Counted from the stretch's first letter, positions 7,576 to 15,830 are shown. The stretch: DNA of 16,809 nucleotides from JAWLFI01 sp041685645 (GCA_041685645.1 JAWLFI010000039.1:1-16809), one strand, 5' to 3'. The notes: a model not told the origin generated them from the letters alone. Program-made: numbers and translations.

Positions 7576-8004
7576 TTATTGTTGTTTTTTGTTGTTTAGT
7601 AAAATACATCTCACCAGAACAACATCCATTAACTTTCCCGTACATATGCCGCGAACGTGAATGACATCTCCCTCTGATGGAATCTCTTTCAGTGCTCCTG
7701 CTTCAAACTCGCAGATGACTCCTCCCATCATATGAGAGGTTTCCAATTGCACTATTGACTTATCACTTTCAATATTTATCTTTTTCACTGTGCCTTCCAC
7801 ATCGATGACTTCATCGAGAAACTTTTCGTTAGCCTCGCTTTCATTTTCATCAAATACGGTATAGATTTCTTCGGCACTCATTTCAGCTTTGGCTGTAGAA
7901 TGCAATAAGTCTGCGTGAGGTTTGAAGTATTGCTGATAAGCAATCCCGCCTCCCACAATTCCCGCGAGGATCAATCCCAATAATATCCATTTCCAAGTTT
8001 TCAT
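7576..8004 (-). CDS. Membrane-anchored OB-fold (tRNA_anti-like) protein
   Basis: The protein has 142 residues. One N-terminal transmembrane segment (WILLGLILAGIVGGGIAYQQYF, 6-27) is followed by a helical linker (SAEEIYTVFDENESEANEKFLDEVI, about 43-67) and then an OB-fold-like barrel (IDVEGTVKKINIE, IVQLETS, GVICEFEAG, GDVIHVRGICTGKLMDVVLVRC). This matches the tRNA_anti-like arrangement of Bacteroidota envelope proteins, where the barrel probably faces the periplasm. Despite the name, no nucleic-acid binding is implied. It lies 6 bases after the small cytochrome gene and 1 base before YceI, so it is part of the same transcript. The conserved cysteines (Cys99, Cys119, Cys134 by rough count) might form a disulfide, but this is speculative. 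Confidence 0.78.
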   Translation of the reverse strand: MKTWKWILLGLILAGIVGGGIAYQQYFKPHADLLHSTAKAEMSAEEIYTVFDENESEANEKFLDEVIDVEGTVKKINIESDKSIVQLETSHMMGGVICEFEAGALKEIPSEGDVIHVRGICTGKLMDVVLVRCILLNNKKQQ

Positions 8005-8010
8005 ATTCGT

Positions 8011-8370
8011 TTAATTTTGAGGATAGCCGGCATCAATCCAGGCTTCAATTTGTGATATTTGACAATCTGAGAGTTTTGGATTTCCCTGCGGCATGGGAGA
8101 ATATCCCTCCTCGTGACGAATGGCTCCCAGTAAGCGACCGTCTTCTACCCGCAGTACAACTTGTTCGTATGTTTCTAATTTGATGTTGCCAAAGTTGCTG
8201 GCCGCGTTGTGGCAAATCATGCAACTGTTGTCCAAAATCAGTCGAACCTCGTCCGAATATTGAACGGATTCCGTTTCACACTCCAATCCGGCGTACAGGG
8301 TTTCCTCCACATCGTAATAACAAGCGGAGAAACACCCGATGGGAATCAGAAAAAACAAGATGTTTCGCAT
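8011..8370 (-). CDS. Small c-type cytochrome lipoprotein
   Basis: The protein has 119 residues from the ATG at 8370. The signal peptide ends in a lipobox-like CFSAC with lipidated Cys17, so it is probably anchored to the outer or inner membrane facing the periplasm. There is one haem c motif, CMICH (Cys50, Cys53, His54), and Met93 in YSPMPQG is a plausible distal ligand. The C-terminal GRLLGA and WIDAGYPQN segments are almost the same as those at the end of the upstream 247-residue cytochrome, so the two genes are tandem paralogues. I preferred the ATG at 8370 to that at 8397, since the latter places nine extra residues before the signal peptide and overlaps the upstream gene. It probably transfers electrons in the periplasm; the partner is unknown. 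Confidence 0.85.
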   Translation of the reverse strand: MRNILFFLIPIGCFSACYYDVEETLYAGLECETESVQYSDEVRLILDNSCMICHNAASNFGNIKLETYEQVVLRVEDGRLLGAIRHEEGYSPMPQGNPKLSDCQISQIEAWIDAGYPQN

Positions 8371-8374
8371 GTTG

Positions 8375-9118
8375 CTAATTATTTGGGAACCCGGCATCGA
8401 TCCAGGTTTCGATTTGTTGAATGTAGCAGTCGTCTATTTGAGTTCCTCCAAAAGGCATATTGATGTAATCCGGGCTCCAACTTACCGCTCCCAATAATCG
8501 ACCATTTTCAGCTACAATTGCCACCTGTTGGTAATTATCCAGCCGCACGCCACCGGAGACCGTGCTTTCGCTATGACAAGAAATACAGCCCTCTTCAAGG
8601 ATAGAAACAATCTCCTCGCTATAGGTCACCATCTCCAGATCACAATCTTCTTCTTCGAAATCACATGTTTCATTGGTCGCACCCTGTAAAATCCATTCCG
8701 CTATCGTATTAATATCTTCGCTGGATAATCGGCTGGCCGGAGGTGGTGGCATCCTGTCGTCCTCATCATCCTCCGTCAGTACTTCATACAAGTCGCTATT
8801 ATCCAGGCGAAAAGCCTCCACTATATCCGAGTTCATAACATTCTCATAATTCGTCAAAATGACATCATCCTGAGCGCTGGCCTCGTTGTGGCAGCCACTA
8901 AAAGCACAATTCGTTTGAAAAAGGGGTAAAATATCTCTTTCAAAATAAACGACCTCCGGATCACAGGGATCTTCGGTAATTGTGGTATCCATATCCATGG
9001 TATCTACCTCATCCATATCATCATCCATGGGATAAAGCGGATCGTGGACACAAGAGCCCATTGAGAAAGTGATGATAGCCGCTATGACAAACCCACCAAA
9101 AAACAATATCTGTTTCAT
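8375..9118 (-). CDS. Two-domain c-type cytochrome lipoprotein
   Basis: The protein has 247 residues. The signal peptide ends in SMGSC with lipidated Cys23, then a Asp/Met-rich linker (30-50). Domain 1 (about 55-147) carries an atypical haem motif CAFSGCH (Cys71, Cys76, His77; C-x4-CH) and a candidate distal Met123 in RMPPPPASR. Domain 2 (about 160-247) carries a standard CISCH (Cys178, Cys181, His182) and Met221 in INMPFGG. Both domains resemble the cytochrome domains found in planctomycete and Bacteroidota surface lipoproteins. Domain 2 matches the next gene almost end to end (GRLLGA, IDAGFPNN). It is the first gene of the envelope operon, with 4 bases to the next. A role in extracytoplasmic electron transfer is likely; donor and acceptor are unknown. 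Confidence 0.87.
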   Translation of the reverse strand: MKQILFFGGFVIAAIITFSMGSCVHDPLYPMDDDMDEVDTMDMDTTITEDPCDPEVVYFERDILPLFQTNCAFSGCHNEASAQDDVILTNYENVMNSDIVEAFRLDNSDLYEVLTEDDEDDRMPPPPASRLSSEDINTIAEWILQGATNETCDFEEEDCDLEMVTYSEEIVSILEEGCISCHSESTVSGGVRLDNYQQVAIVAENGRLLGAVSWSPDYINMPFGGTQIDDCYIQQIETWIDAGFPNN

Positions 9119-9135
9119 ATTCAGCTATTATAGGG

Positions 9136-9143
9136 CAAAACTA
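9136..9143 (-). promoter_or_regulatory. Candidate -7 promoter element for the envelope operon
   Basis: The minus strand reads TAGTTTTG, matching TAnnTTTG, 17 bases upstream of the cytochrome ATG at 9118. No clear -33 TTTG is seen, and the leader would be very short, so this is a weak call. The 191-base divergent spacer (9119-9309) must hold control sites for both operons. Confidence 0.3.
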
Positions 9144-9309
9144 ATTCTAATTTGTTATATATTAGTCTCAGTTGAGGTGAATGGGAATAATTTCTTTTGA
9201 ATGAGGGTATAGGGAAATATATCATTGAAATTATTACTTTCCCACACTGATCTCTGCCCTGGATATGCGAATCGACCATTCTTTCGTTATGGAAGCAAAA
9301 GAGTCTATT

Positions 9310-9885
9310 ATGAAGGTTTCTCTGATTATCTCCCGATGGATGCTCCTGTTGCTGTTTGCCAGCGCGTTAACCCCCTCAATCATCGCCCAATCCAAAGGAT
9401 CTATCTTATCCTTTCAGGGAGAAGTTGTTTTTCTATCTGATGCGCCACAGGAAAAAATTAGCGCGCGCTCCGATGAGCTCAGGGGAATGATAGATACTTT
9501 ACGCAATACTTTTGCCTTTCAAATTCCCGCGAAGAGTTTTGAAGGCTTTAACTCCGATCTTCAACGCCAACATTTCAATGAGAACTACATGGAATCTCAC
9601 CGCTATCCCAATATCAGTTATTCGGGAAAGATTTTAGGGGAAATCGACTACGATCAAATAGGTACCTATGATGTAAAAACGAAAGGAAATTTTAGTATCC
9701 ATGGACGAGAACAGGAAGAAATCATCAGCAATCAGGTCATCGTTTCAGAAAACGAAATTAGGATTGAGTCCACTTTTAATATTCGCTTATCCCAATATGA
9801 TATTCGCATCCCCAGAATTGTAGAAAAGAAAATTTCCCCGGAAATTGAGATTCAATTAACGGTCACAAATACAAAAGCTACTTGA
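9310..9885 (+). CDS. YceI family periplasmic protein (paralogue 2, in the kinase operon)
   Basis: The protein has 191 residues from the ATG at 9310. The signal peptide MKVSLIISRWMLLLLFASAL ends near IIAQ (24-27). The core has the YceI landmarks QHFNENYMESHRYPNISYSG (about residues 89-108), GTYDVKTKGNFSIHGREQEE and FNIRLSQYDIRIP. It shares the FNENYMESH stretch and the general layout with the YceI protein encoded at 7014-7574, so the two are paralogues on either side of a divergent promoter region. An upstream in-frame ATG at 9265 would add 15 polar residues before the signal peptide and is less likely. The gene ends in a TTGA overlap with the sensor kinase start. It may present a ligand to the kinase's periplasmic propeller (inference from the coupling only). 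Confidence 0.88.
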   Translation: MKVSLIISRWMLLLLFASALTPSIIAQSKGSILSFQGEVVFLSDAPQEKISARSDELRGMIDTLRNTFAFQIPAKSFEGFNSDLQRQHFNENYMESHRYPNISYSGKILGEIDYDQIGTYDVKTKGNFSIHGREQEEIISNQVIVSENEIRIESTFNIRLSQYDIRIPRIVEKKISPEIEIQLTVTNTKAT

Positions 9886-12683
9886 AGTATTTTCTAGTTT
9901 TCTCCCTATGCTATTTCTTCTCTTCTTCACTCGCGGCGCAGTTTTCAGCTTCTGTGAGTTATGAGGGGCCTCGTGAACTACGCAATGCTAAAATAATAGC
10001 ATCACAAAAACAAAAAGCCGGGCTGTATCACCTCCTGACAGATCGGGGCCTTTTTTCTTTCGATGGACGCCGATGGGAACAATTTCAGCGGGAAGCGCCA
10101 CAAAATAACGTGGCTACCGCCATTCTCCCCTATCAGGAGGAGTATTTAGTAGGATTTGAGGACGGCACTCTTTCGCTGTTTAACGGCCGCGTTTTCACTC
10201 CCTTTCCCCAGGCGACTGACAGTATAAGTTCACCCATACGACAATTACAGCGCGATCGACAAGGCAACTTATACGTAGGTACTTATGGGCAGGGAGTGTT
10301 TCGTTTGGATCCCGATGGACAATGGTTATCAATCGATGTTGAGCAAGGGCTGTTCAGCGATGATATCTACGACATCTTCCTGTGGAAAAATCATCAATTA
10401 GGCATTGCCACTGACCGGGGCATTCAAATTGTCGACAATGAAACCTTTGCCAACACTTCAAACCCCAGCAATATTCCTTCCTTCTTGAATAATCACATTA
10501 TTACCCGGTGTATAGGAGATAGCGAAAATGATCTCATCTGGGCGGTCGATTACGATGGCTTACTTTATCAAATCAATGCGAAAGATACAAGTACAACTAA
10601 AATTTACGAGTCCCCAACAGCTATTACAGAGCTGCGCTTGCTGTCCGATGAGCGAATCTTTTTCTCCAATCAAAGGGATTTGTTTTTCTATAATGCCGCA
10701 ACTCATGAAAACACCCGAGTTTCTCTTAAAAATGCTCCTGAGGACATTCTCAGCTGTCTCATCGATGAACGCGATAGAATTTGGCTGCAAAGTCGCTCGA
10801 ATGCACTGACTGTAGTTCATCCCGGAATCTTAGTTTATTCCACGCCCGTTGCACCCATCCAATCCGTATCTATTGTTGATACTCTGGCATATCTGGGTAC
10901 GGATGACGGTCTCGTCATCTTTGATGTAAAGAATCAAAGAATATTGGATCGCCTGTTACCGGGCATTAATTTTCTGCATCTCCAATGGCAGAGTCAAAAA
11001 AATCAGCTGTACTGTGCCAGTTTTGGAGACGGTCTTTACGTGTATTCGCCCGAGGAAGGAAAGATTCAAAACATCTCCCAAAGCGATGGCCTAATCAATA
11101 ATAGCGTTCTTTCTATTAGAGTTCTGGATTCCATCCTATTAGCTTCTACTCTAGGCGGTCTGTCCGTCATTCACCAAAATAGATTAGAAGTACTCCCCAA
11201 ACACTTTCCCAATATTCCCCAATCACAATACATCTACGATGCTGAAATAGATGCGGCGGGATCGCTATGGTTAGCTAAAGATGGCAGAGGGGCTATTGTT
11301 ATAGATTCCTCTGGTGAGCAGCAAAGCTATTTAGAAGGCCAAACGGTGTATAAAATACAAAAAGTGAAAGATCGCATCTACCTCTGCACTGCTGACGAAG
11401 GAATTCACATATACCATTCAAAAGACAAGCGCTGGGATAGTCTTTATCACAACAAACCCTGTATAAGCATACTGTCCGATTCTCTGGGGTATCTCTATTT
11501 TTTTATGGACAATGAAATCATCATTCATCATCCCGACAGTAACCAACAAGCCCCACTAGAAAGTCTATTCATCCCTTCCAATGAGAATTTATTTACCCAC
11601 GCCAATTACAGAGACGACGCGGGCAATCTATGGTGGGCTAACGACAGTGTACTCTACCGATATCAACCCAAGGATAAGCAACAATTGCAACCCCATCTAC
11701 GCATTCATCAAATTTTCCTGGGATCAAAGGAAATCGGTGACAATCCTTCGCATTCTGTCTCCTATAATAATAATACACTAAAAATAGAATACACGGGCTT
11801 GTGGAACTCAGATCCTTCAGCTGTGAGATATCGATACAAAATCAAAAACTACGATACAGATTGGATCGTGACACGAGATCAAAGTATAATTTATCCCAAA
11901 CTTCCACCCGGCGAGTACTCCTTTATTTTGCAGGCCGATATCAATAATGACTTTTCTTCCCCCACAGAATATCGCATGGGATTTACCATCACACCTCCTT
12001 TCTGGCAAAGACCCCTTTTTATAATAGCAATAAGCATCTTATCCATCATTCTGATTTACCTTATAGTAAAAAATATTATCGCACGAAATAGAAAAATAGA
12101 TCAATGGCAATCCGCGCATATCAGAAGTGAGTTAGAGTTGATCAAAAATCAGATCAATCCCCATTTCTTGTTTAACAATTTCAATACCCTACTCAATATT
12201 GTAGAAGAACAACCGGACGAGGCGCCAGAATACATCGAACATTTATCCGATTTCTATCGCAATATGCTCCTTTACAGAAAACAACAAGTCATTCCCTTAG
12301 AACAGGAATTAAAAATAATAGACAGATACATTTTCTTATTGAAAAAGCGATTTGAGAAAGGCCTGGAGTTTTCTCTGCCCGAGCAGTATCCACCCCATTC
12401 TATGATCGTTCCCCTCAGCTTGCAAATGCTGATTGAAAATGCCATAAAACACAATGTAATATCTGTTGATTCTCCCCTGCATATTCGCATCGAGATAGTG
12501 GAAAATAAAATCGTCGTGATCAACAATTTACAACAGAAAAAGGACGTGCCGGTATCCACTCACTTTGGTCTTGAATCATTGCAAAAACAATACGAAAGCC
12601 AAACAAAACAAGCTGTGCATTGGGAAGAAAAACAAGATTTTTTTATTGTCTCCCTCCCCTTAATTCAAAAAGACAAGAAATGA
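9882..12683 (+). CDS. Periplasmic-propeller LytS-type sensor histidine kinase (TTG start)
   Basis: The protein has 933 residues. A signal peptide (residues 1-20, ending LAAQ) precedes a large periplasmic part built of repeated two-component-regulator propeller blades (for example GNLYVGTYGQGVFRLD near 128, SIRVLDSILLASTLGGLSVI near 408). Next come a Y_Y_Y-type Ig-like domain (about 623-706, VRYRYKIKNYDTDW), one transmembrane helix (about 711-733) and a cytosolic LytS/YehU-type kinase. The phospho-acceptor is probably His761 in NQINPHFLFNNFNTL. The ATP-binding N box is LQMLIENAIKHN with Asn853, and a reduced G box follows, HFGLESLQKQY (about 892). The start must be TTG at 9882, since no ATG precedes the signal peptide; it overlaps the YceI TGA as TTGA. 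The stop overlaps the regulator start as ATGA. Confidence 0.93.
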   Translation: MKYFLVFSLCYFFSSSLAAQFSASVSYEGPRELRNAKIIASQKQKAGLYHLLTDRGLFSFDGRRWEQFQREAPQNNVATAILPYQEEYLVGFEDGTLSLFNGRVFTPFPQATDSISSPIRQLQRDRQGNLYVGTYGQGVFRLDPDGQWLSIDVEQGLFSDDIYDIFLWKNHQLGIATDRGIQIVDNETFANTSNPSNIPSFLNNHIITRCIGDSENDLIWAVDYDGLLYQINAKDTSTTKIYESPTAITELRLLSDERIFFSNQRDLFFYNAATHENTRVSLKNAPEDILSCLIDERDRIWLQSRSNALTVVHPGILVYSTPVAPIQSVSIVDTLAYLGTDDGLVIFDVKNQRILDRLLPGINFLHLQWQSQKNQLYCASFGDGLYVYSPEEGKIQNISQSDGLINNSVLSIRVLDSILLASTLGGLSVIHQNRLEVLPKHFPNIPQSQYIYDAEIDAAGSLWLAKDGRGAIVIDSSGEQQSYLEGQTVYKIQKVKDRIYLCTADEGIHIYHSKDKRWDSLYHNKPCISILSDSLGYLYFFMDNEIIIHHPDSNQQAPLESLFIPSNENLFTHANYRDDAGNLWWANDSVLYRYQPKDKQQLQPHLRIHQIFLGSKEIGDNPSHSVSYNNNTLKIEYTGLWNSDPSAVRYRYKIKNYDTDWIVTRDQSIIYPKLPPGEYSFILQADINNDFSSPTEYRMGFTITPPFWQRPLFIIAISILSIILIYLIVKNIIARNRKIDQWQSAHIRSELELIKNQINPHFLFNNFNTLLNIVEEQPDEAPEYIEHLSDFYRNMLLYRKQQVIPLEQELKIIDRYIFLLKKRFEKGLEFSLPEQYPPHSMIVPLSLQMLIENAIKHNVISVDSPLHIRIEIVENKIVVINNLQQKKDVPVSTHFGLESLQKQYESQTKQAVHWEEKQDFFIVSLPLIQKDKK

Positions 12684-13420
12684 AAGTAATTATTGTTGAA
12701 GATGAAGCCCCGGCAGCCAGAAGATTGCAGCGCCTCTTGGCCAAAACAGATTACGAGGTGGAGATCGTCGAGGTATTGGGGAGCTTAAAAGAAGCGAAAA
12801 ACTACTTTTCTACACCAAGGGAAAGTGACTTATTACTGCTCGACATTGCTCTGGGCGATGGCGATAGTTTCCAATTACTTGAAGCCCGGGAAATAGATTT
12901 ACCCATTATTTTTACAACAGCTTATGACGACCGGGCCATTGATGCTTTTCAATATATGGCCGTAGACTACTTGTTGAAACCCATTAAAATAGCCGAACTA
13001 AACAAAGCTCTTAAAAAATACGATCAACATTTTAAAGTGTCAGCGACCACTTCCTCACAAGCGACTCTGGAGGGCCAGCGCCATTTAATCGAAATTGGAG
13101 GAAAATTGCGCGTAGTCCCTTATTCTGACGTTGCCTATTATTTTATCTATCACCATATGGTGCATTTGATGACCTTTGAGGGAAAAAAATATCCCGTATC
13201 TATGGGCCTGGAAGATGTCATGAAAGACTGTTGCAACGACCAGTATTTTAGAGTAAACCGCCAGATCATTCTTCACTACAAAGCGATATCTAAATTACAT
13301 AAAGCCAGTAAATCACGCTTGGAAATCGAATTACAACCCGCCCTGCCCATTGACGAGAAAATATTCAGTAGTACATATCGATCCCCGGATTTTAAAAAGT
13401 GGCTCAAAGGAATGAAATAG
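12680..13420 (+). CDS. LytTR-family response regulator
   Basis: The protein has 246 residues. The receiver domain has the acidic pocket Glu7/Asp8/Glu9 (VEDE), phospho-acceptor Asp55 (LLLLDIALGDGD), Thr80 in IIFTTAY and Lys100 in YLLKPI. A linker (120-130) leads to a LytTR DNA-binding domain: HLIEIGGKLRVVPYSDVAYY (135-154), a middle strand YPVSMGLEDV, and the family signature YFRVNRQIILHYKAI (189-203). It should bind direct repeats upstream of target promoters once phosphorylated. The ATG at 12680 overlaps the kinase stop (ATGA). A longer frame from 12620 lies inside the kinase and only adds residues before the receiver, so it was not used. The divergent cytochrome/YceI operon is the obvious candidate target (inference). 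Confidence 0.94.
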   Translation: MKVIIVEDEAPAARRLQRLLAKTDYEVEIVEVLGSLKEAKNYFSTPRESDLLLLDIALGDGDSFQLLEAREIDLPIIFTTAYDDRAIDAFQYMAVDYLLKPIKIAELNKALKKYDQHFKVSATTSSQATLEGQRHLIEIGGKLRVVPYSDVAYYFIYHHMVHLMTFEGKKYPVSMGLEDVMKDCCNDQYFRVNRQIILHYKAISKLHKASKSRLEIELQPALPIDEKIFSSTYRSPDFKKWLKGMK

Positions 13421-13497
13421 AAGAACCATTATTTAGCCATTTATTCACCTCACTTTCTATTCCCTCTTCTCAGTCATTCAATATATTTTTTTCTTTT

Positions 13498-13613
13498 GGG
13501 CGTCACCCCCGCCCCGGCAGGCGCGGGGGTCGCTACGATCCAGGCTATCGGTCCTGCGCCCTGCCCAATCGTTATTGGGCAGGGCTTGGACCCATCCGCC
13601 GGCCGGCGGATGG
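13498..13613. repeat. REP-like cluster of three strong hairpins in a convergent gap
   Basis: A GC-rich island lies between convergent genes. Three perfect inverted repeats are visible. ACCCCCGC (13505-13512) pairs with GCGGGGGT (13523-13530). GCCCTGCCCAAT (13558-13569) pairs with ATTGGGCAGGGC (13574-13585) around a CGTT tetraloop. A 22-base perfect palindrome (13592-13613) has CATCCGCCGGCCGGCGGATG at its core. No T-run follows the stems, so an intrinsic terminator is not certain, although the stems could stop or stabilise both transcripts. The rest of the 270-base gap (13421-13690) holds no convincing gene. Confidence 0.75.
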
Positions 13614-13690
13614 CCTTCCTCATCGCTGACGCAAATGTCGTGATTCCTCTCTCATGAGCATTCAAAGCTTACCATCCTTTTTACAAAACT

Positions 13691-14632
13691 CTAAAAGAGG
13701 GATATAGTATAAGCGATATAAAAAACAAGTATCACAGCTCCCTCCCATCGATCCAGGACTCTTCTTCTTCCCAACCACATTGCAAGCAGTAAAAAGAGTG
13801 TACCACCGATCAAAATGAAAACATCTGTTGTAAATTTAGAGTCATATGAAATGGGATGCACGAAAGAACTAATAGGCAAAATCAACAAAAGGTTGAAAAT
13901 ATTAGATCCTATCACATTCCCAATAGCGATGTCGCTATTTTTCTTTATTGCAGCTACGATAGAGGTGATCAACTCTGGTAGAGATGTTCCGGCAGCGATT
14001 ATCGTTAGACCTATGATTTTCTGACTCAATCCCAGTTCTGTAGCAATAAAAATACTATTGTCCACAATGAGCTTCCCCCCTAAAATAAGCCCACCTAAGC
14101 CCAAGACGATCAAAAGCCATGTCTTACCGAGGGATGTGGTGGAAAAAGACTCAATCTCCACTTCTCCGCTTTTCAAGCTCGTAAACACATAATACAGAAA
14201 GAGGAAAAAACCTATCAATAGAATGATACCATCAAAACGGGAAACAAATTGCGATCCCGAGGAAAAAAAATTCGTAGCCAAAAACAGAAAAACCAGAGCG
14301 GAAAGAATAGAAATGGGAATTTCCTTCCAAATCGTTGAAGACTGAACGGCAATGGGAAATATGAGAGCAGAAATGCCCAGAATGATAAAGAGGTTGAAAT
14401 TGTTACTTCCTAAAATATTCCCCAGTACTATTTCAGAATGTCCGCCCCCGGAAGCGATGACATTGACAACTAACTCCGGGGCTGAAGTCCCAAAAGCTAC
14501 AATAGTTAGACCAATGGCTAAATCTGATACGCGATTTCTCTTAGCCAGAGATGAAGCCCCGTTCACAAGACCATTCGCTCCTACTATCAGAACACCTATA
14601 CCCACCGCCAGTAAAACAATCGAAAAAAGCAT
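13691..14632 (-). CDS. CaCA-family Na+/Ca2+ (K+-independent) antiporter, YrbG type
   Basis: The protein has 313 residues, a normal length for prokaryotic CaCA exchangers, with about ten hydrophobic segments. The two inverted alpha repeats are clear. Repeat 1 is GLTIVAFGTSAPELVVNVIA (41-60) followed by VLGNILGSNNFNL (69-81). Repeat 2 is GLTIIAAGTSLPELITSIVA (208-227) followed by AIGNVIGSNIFNLL (236-249). In characterised members the acidic residues of the two GTSxPE motifs (Glu53 and Glu220 here) coordinate the cation. It should exchange Ca2+ for Na+ across the inner membrane. It lies convergent to the response regulator with a hairpin-rich gap between, and 142 bases from the heme A synthase stop, probably as an independent gene. 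Confidence 0.93.
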   Translation of the reverse strand: MLFSIVLLAVGIGVLIVGANGLVNGASSLAKRNRVSDLAIGLTIVAFGTSAPELVVNVIASGGGHSEIVLGNILGSNNFNLFIILGISALIFPIAVQSSTIWKEIPISILSALVFLFLATNFFSSGSQFVSRFDGIILLIGFFLFLYYVFTSLKSGEVEIESFSTTSLGKTWLLIVLGLGGLILGGKLIVDNSIFIATELGLSQKIIGLTIIAAGTSLPELITSIVAAIKKNSDIAIGNVIGSNIFNLLLILPISSFVHPISYDSKFTTDVFILIGGTLFLLLAMWLGRRRVLDRWEGAVILVFYIAYTISLF

Positions 14633-14774
14633 AAATCAATGAATTGAAATGAGAAGTAAAATTTCACCTTTAGCTAAAATACTAGTATCATAACTCGTAC
14701 TCCTAAATATAAGGACTAAAGAACAAAGCAAAACAGAACGCCGGTTATTATTTTCACTAACATTCAATCATTCA

Positions 14775-15830
14775 TCATTTGCGGATATAGAACTTTGCTT
14801 TTAGAATGGCCAACAAGAGTAAGAAGGCTACAAATTGGTGAACGACACCCCAAAAAACAGGTATTTTTCCATAGGATAAAACCACCGTTATCACTCCAAG
14901 CGTAAACTGTAGCAAAACAAAAAATCCTATACTCAATGCAATGCTTCGCAAGCGATCATCATAATAGAAGCGATAGATTTTAACAGAGAGAAAGATGGAA
15001 ACCAAAGCCACGACGTAAGCCATGATCCGATGAGCCATCTGAACGGACGCTTTTACGGCTACTGCCGGCTCGTAATCCAACCAATCTGCGCGCGACAGTA
15101 AGGTATTTTGGTTGAGGGCGGCATAAAAGCCATCAGATTCTACAAAAAATGGCCAGTGAGGATGCAACAATCCGGCCCGCATGCCTGCCATCAGTCCCCC
15201 CCATAAAAATTGTACCCCTAAAAGAACTAAAAGAGCAATGATCCAGCGGTGCAAAGACAGATTACTTTTGATTCTCTCTCTGGGCGTCTGAACGTAGAGA
15301 ATCGTCCAATAAATGGCAGATACAGTACAAGCTGCTATGAATAAATGTGTGATGAGATTATAAGCATTGACCCAGGTGCGGTCATCGCTATTCAAACCGC
15401 TGGCCACCATGAACCAACCAAAAATACCGGCAGAAGCGGCAAAGAAAAAAATAAGCGCCAGATGTCCCCACAAAGATCGATCTATCCATGATTTAGCCGC
15501 AAAAAATATCAGGGGCAGAATGAATACAAATCCCATGAAGCGCGCCCAGAAACGATGAATCCATTCCCAAAAATAGATCCATTGAAACTCGGACATCGAC
15601 ATATCGGAATGCAATCGCTCATACTGAGTTTTGGCGGCCGTTTTGTATTCTTCAAAAGCTTCTTCCCAGGCTTCTTCAGACATCGGTGGAACAACCCCCT
15701 CGATGAGTTCCCATTCTGTAATGCTCAACCCACTGTCGGTCAATCGCGTAATACCACCAATCAAGACCTGAATCAATACCATCACAAGGCCGATCCATAG
15801 CCAATATTTTATCGATGCCGGATATCGCAT
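14775..15830 (-). CDS. ctaA: Heme A synthase (COX15/CtaA family)
   Basis: The protein has 351 residues with eight predicted membrane segments. Motifs seen: LIGGITRLTDSGLSITEW (23-40), WEWIHRFWARFMG (88-100), YNLITHLFIA (157-166), QMAHRIMAYV (264-273) and VVHQFVAFLL (329-338). The four histidines His92, His162, His267 and His331 fit the two paired haem-ligand sets of the COX15/CtaA fold. The enzyme oxidises the C8 methyl of haem O to the formyl group of haem A in the inner membrane, for the aa3-type cytochrome oxidase. The long N-terminal loop (about 44-88) and length are closer to the COX15-type (class with 8 TM) than to the short Bacillus CtaA. It is the gene nearest the putative replication origin and is read away from it. 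Confidence 0.94.
   Translation of the reverse strand: MRYPASIKYWLWIGLVMVLIQVLIGGITRLTDSGLSITEWELIEGVVPPMSEEAWEEAFEEYKTAAKTQYERLHSDMSMSEFQWIYFWEWIHRFWARFMGFVFILPLIFFAAKSWIDRSLWGHLALIFFFAASAGIFGWFMVASGLNSDDRTWVNAYNLITHLFIAACTVSAIYWTILYVQTPRERIKSNLSLHRWIIALLVLLGVQFLWGGLMAGMRAGLLHPHWPFFVESDGFYAALNQNTLLSRADWLDYEPAVAVKASVQMAHRIMAYVVALVSIFLSVKIYRFYYDDRLRSIALSIGFFVLLQFTLGVITVVLSYGKIPVFWGVVHQFVAFLLLLAILKAKFYIRK

Noticed and set aside
9265..9309. Earlier ATG for the second YceI gene
   Set aside because: It would put 15 polar residues before an otherwise normal signal peptide.
12620..12679. Earlier ATG for the response regulator
   Set aside because: It overlaps the kinase by 60 more bases, while the receiver domain begins exactly at the ATG in the ATGA overlap.
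13399..13665. Open frames over the hairpin cluster downstream of the regulator
   Set aside because: Their sequence comes entirely from palindromic repeats, and they overlap the real regulator end.
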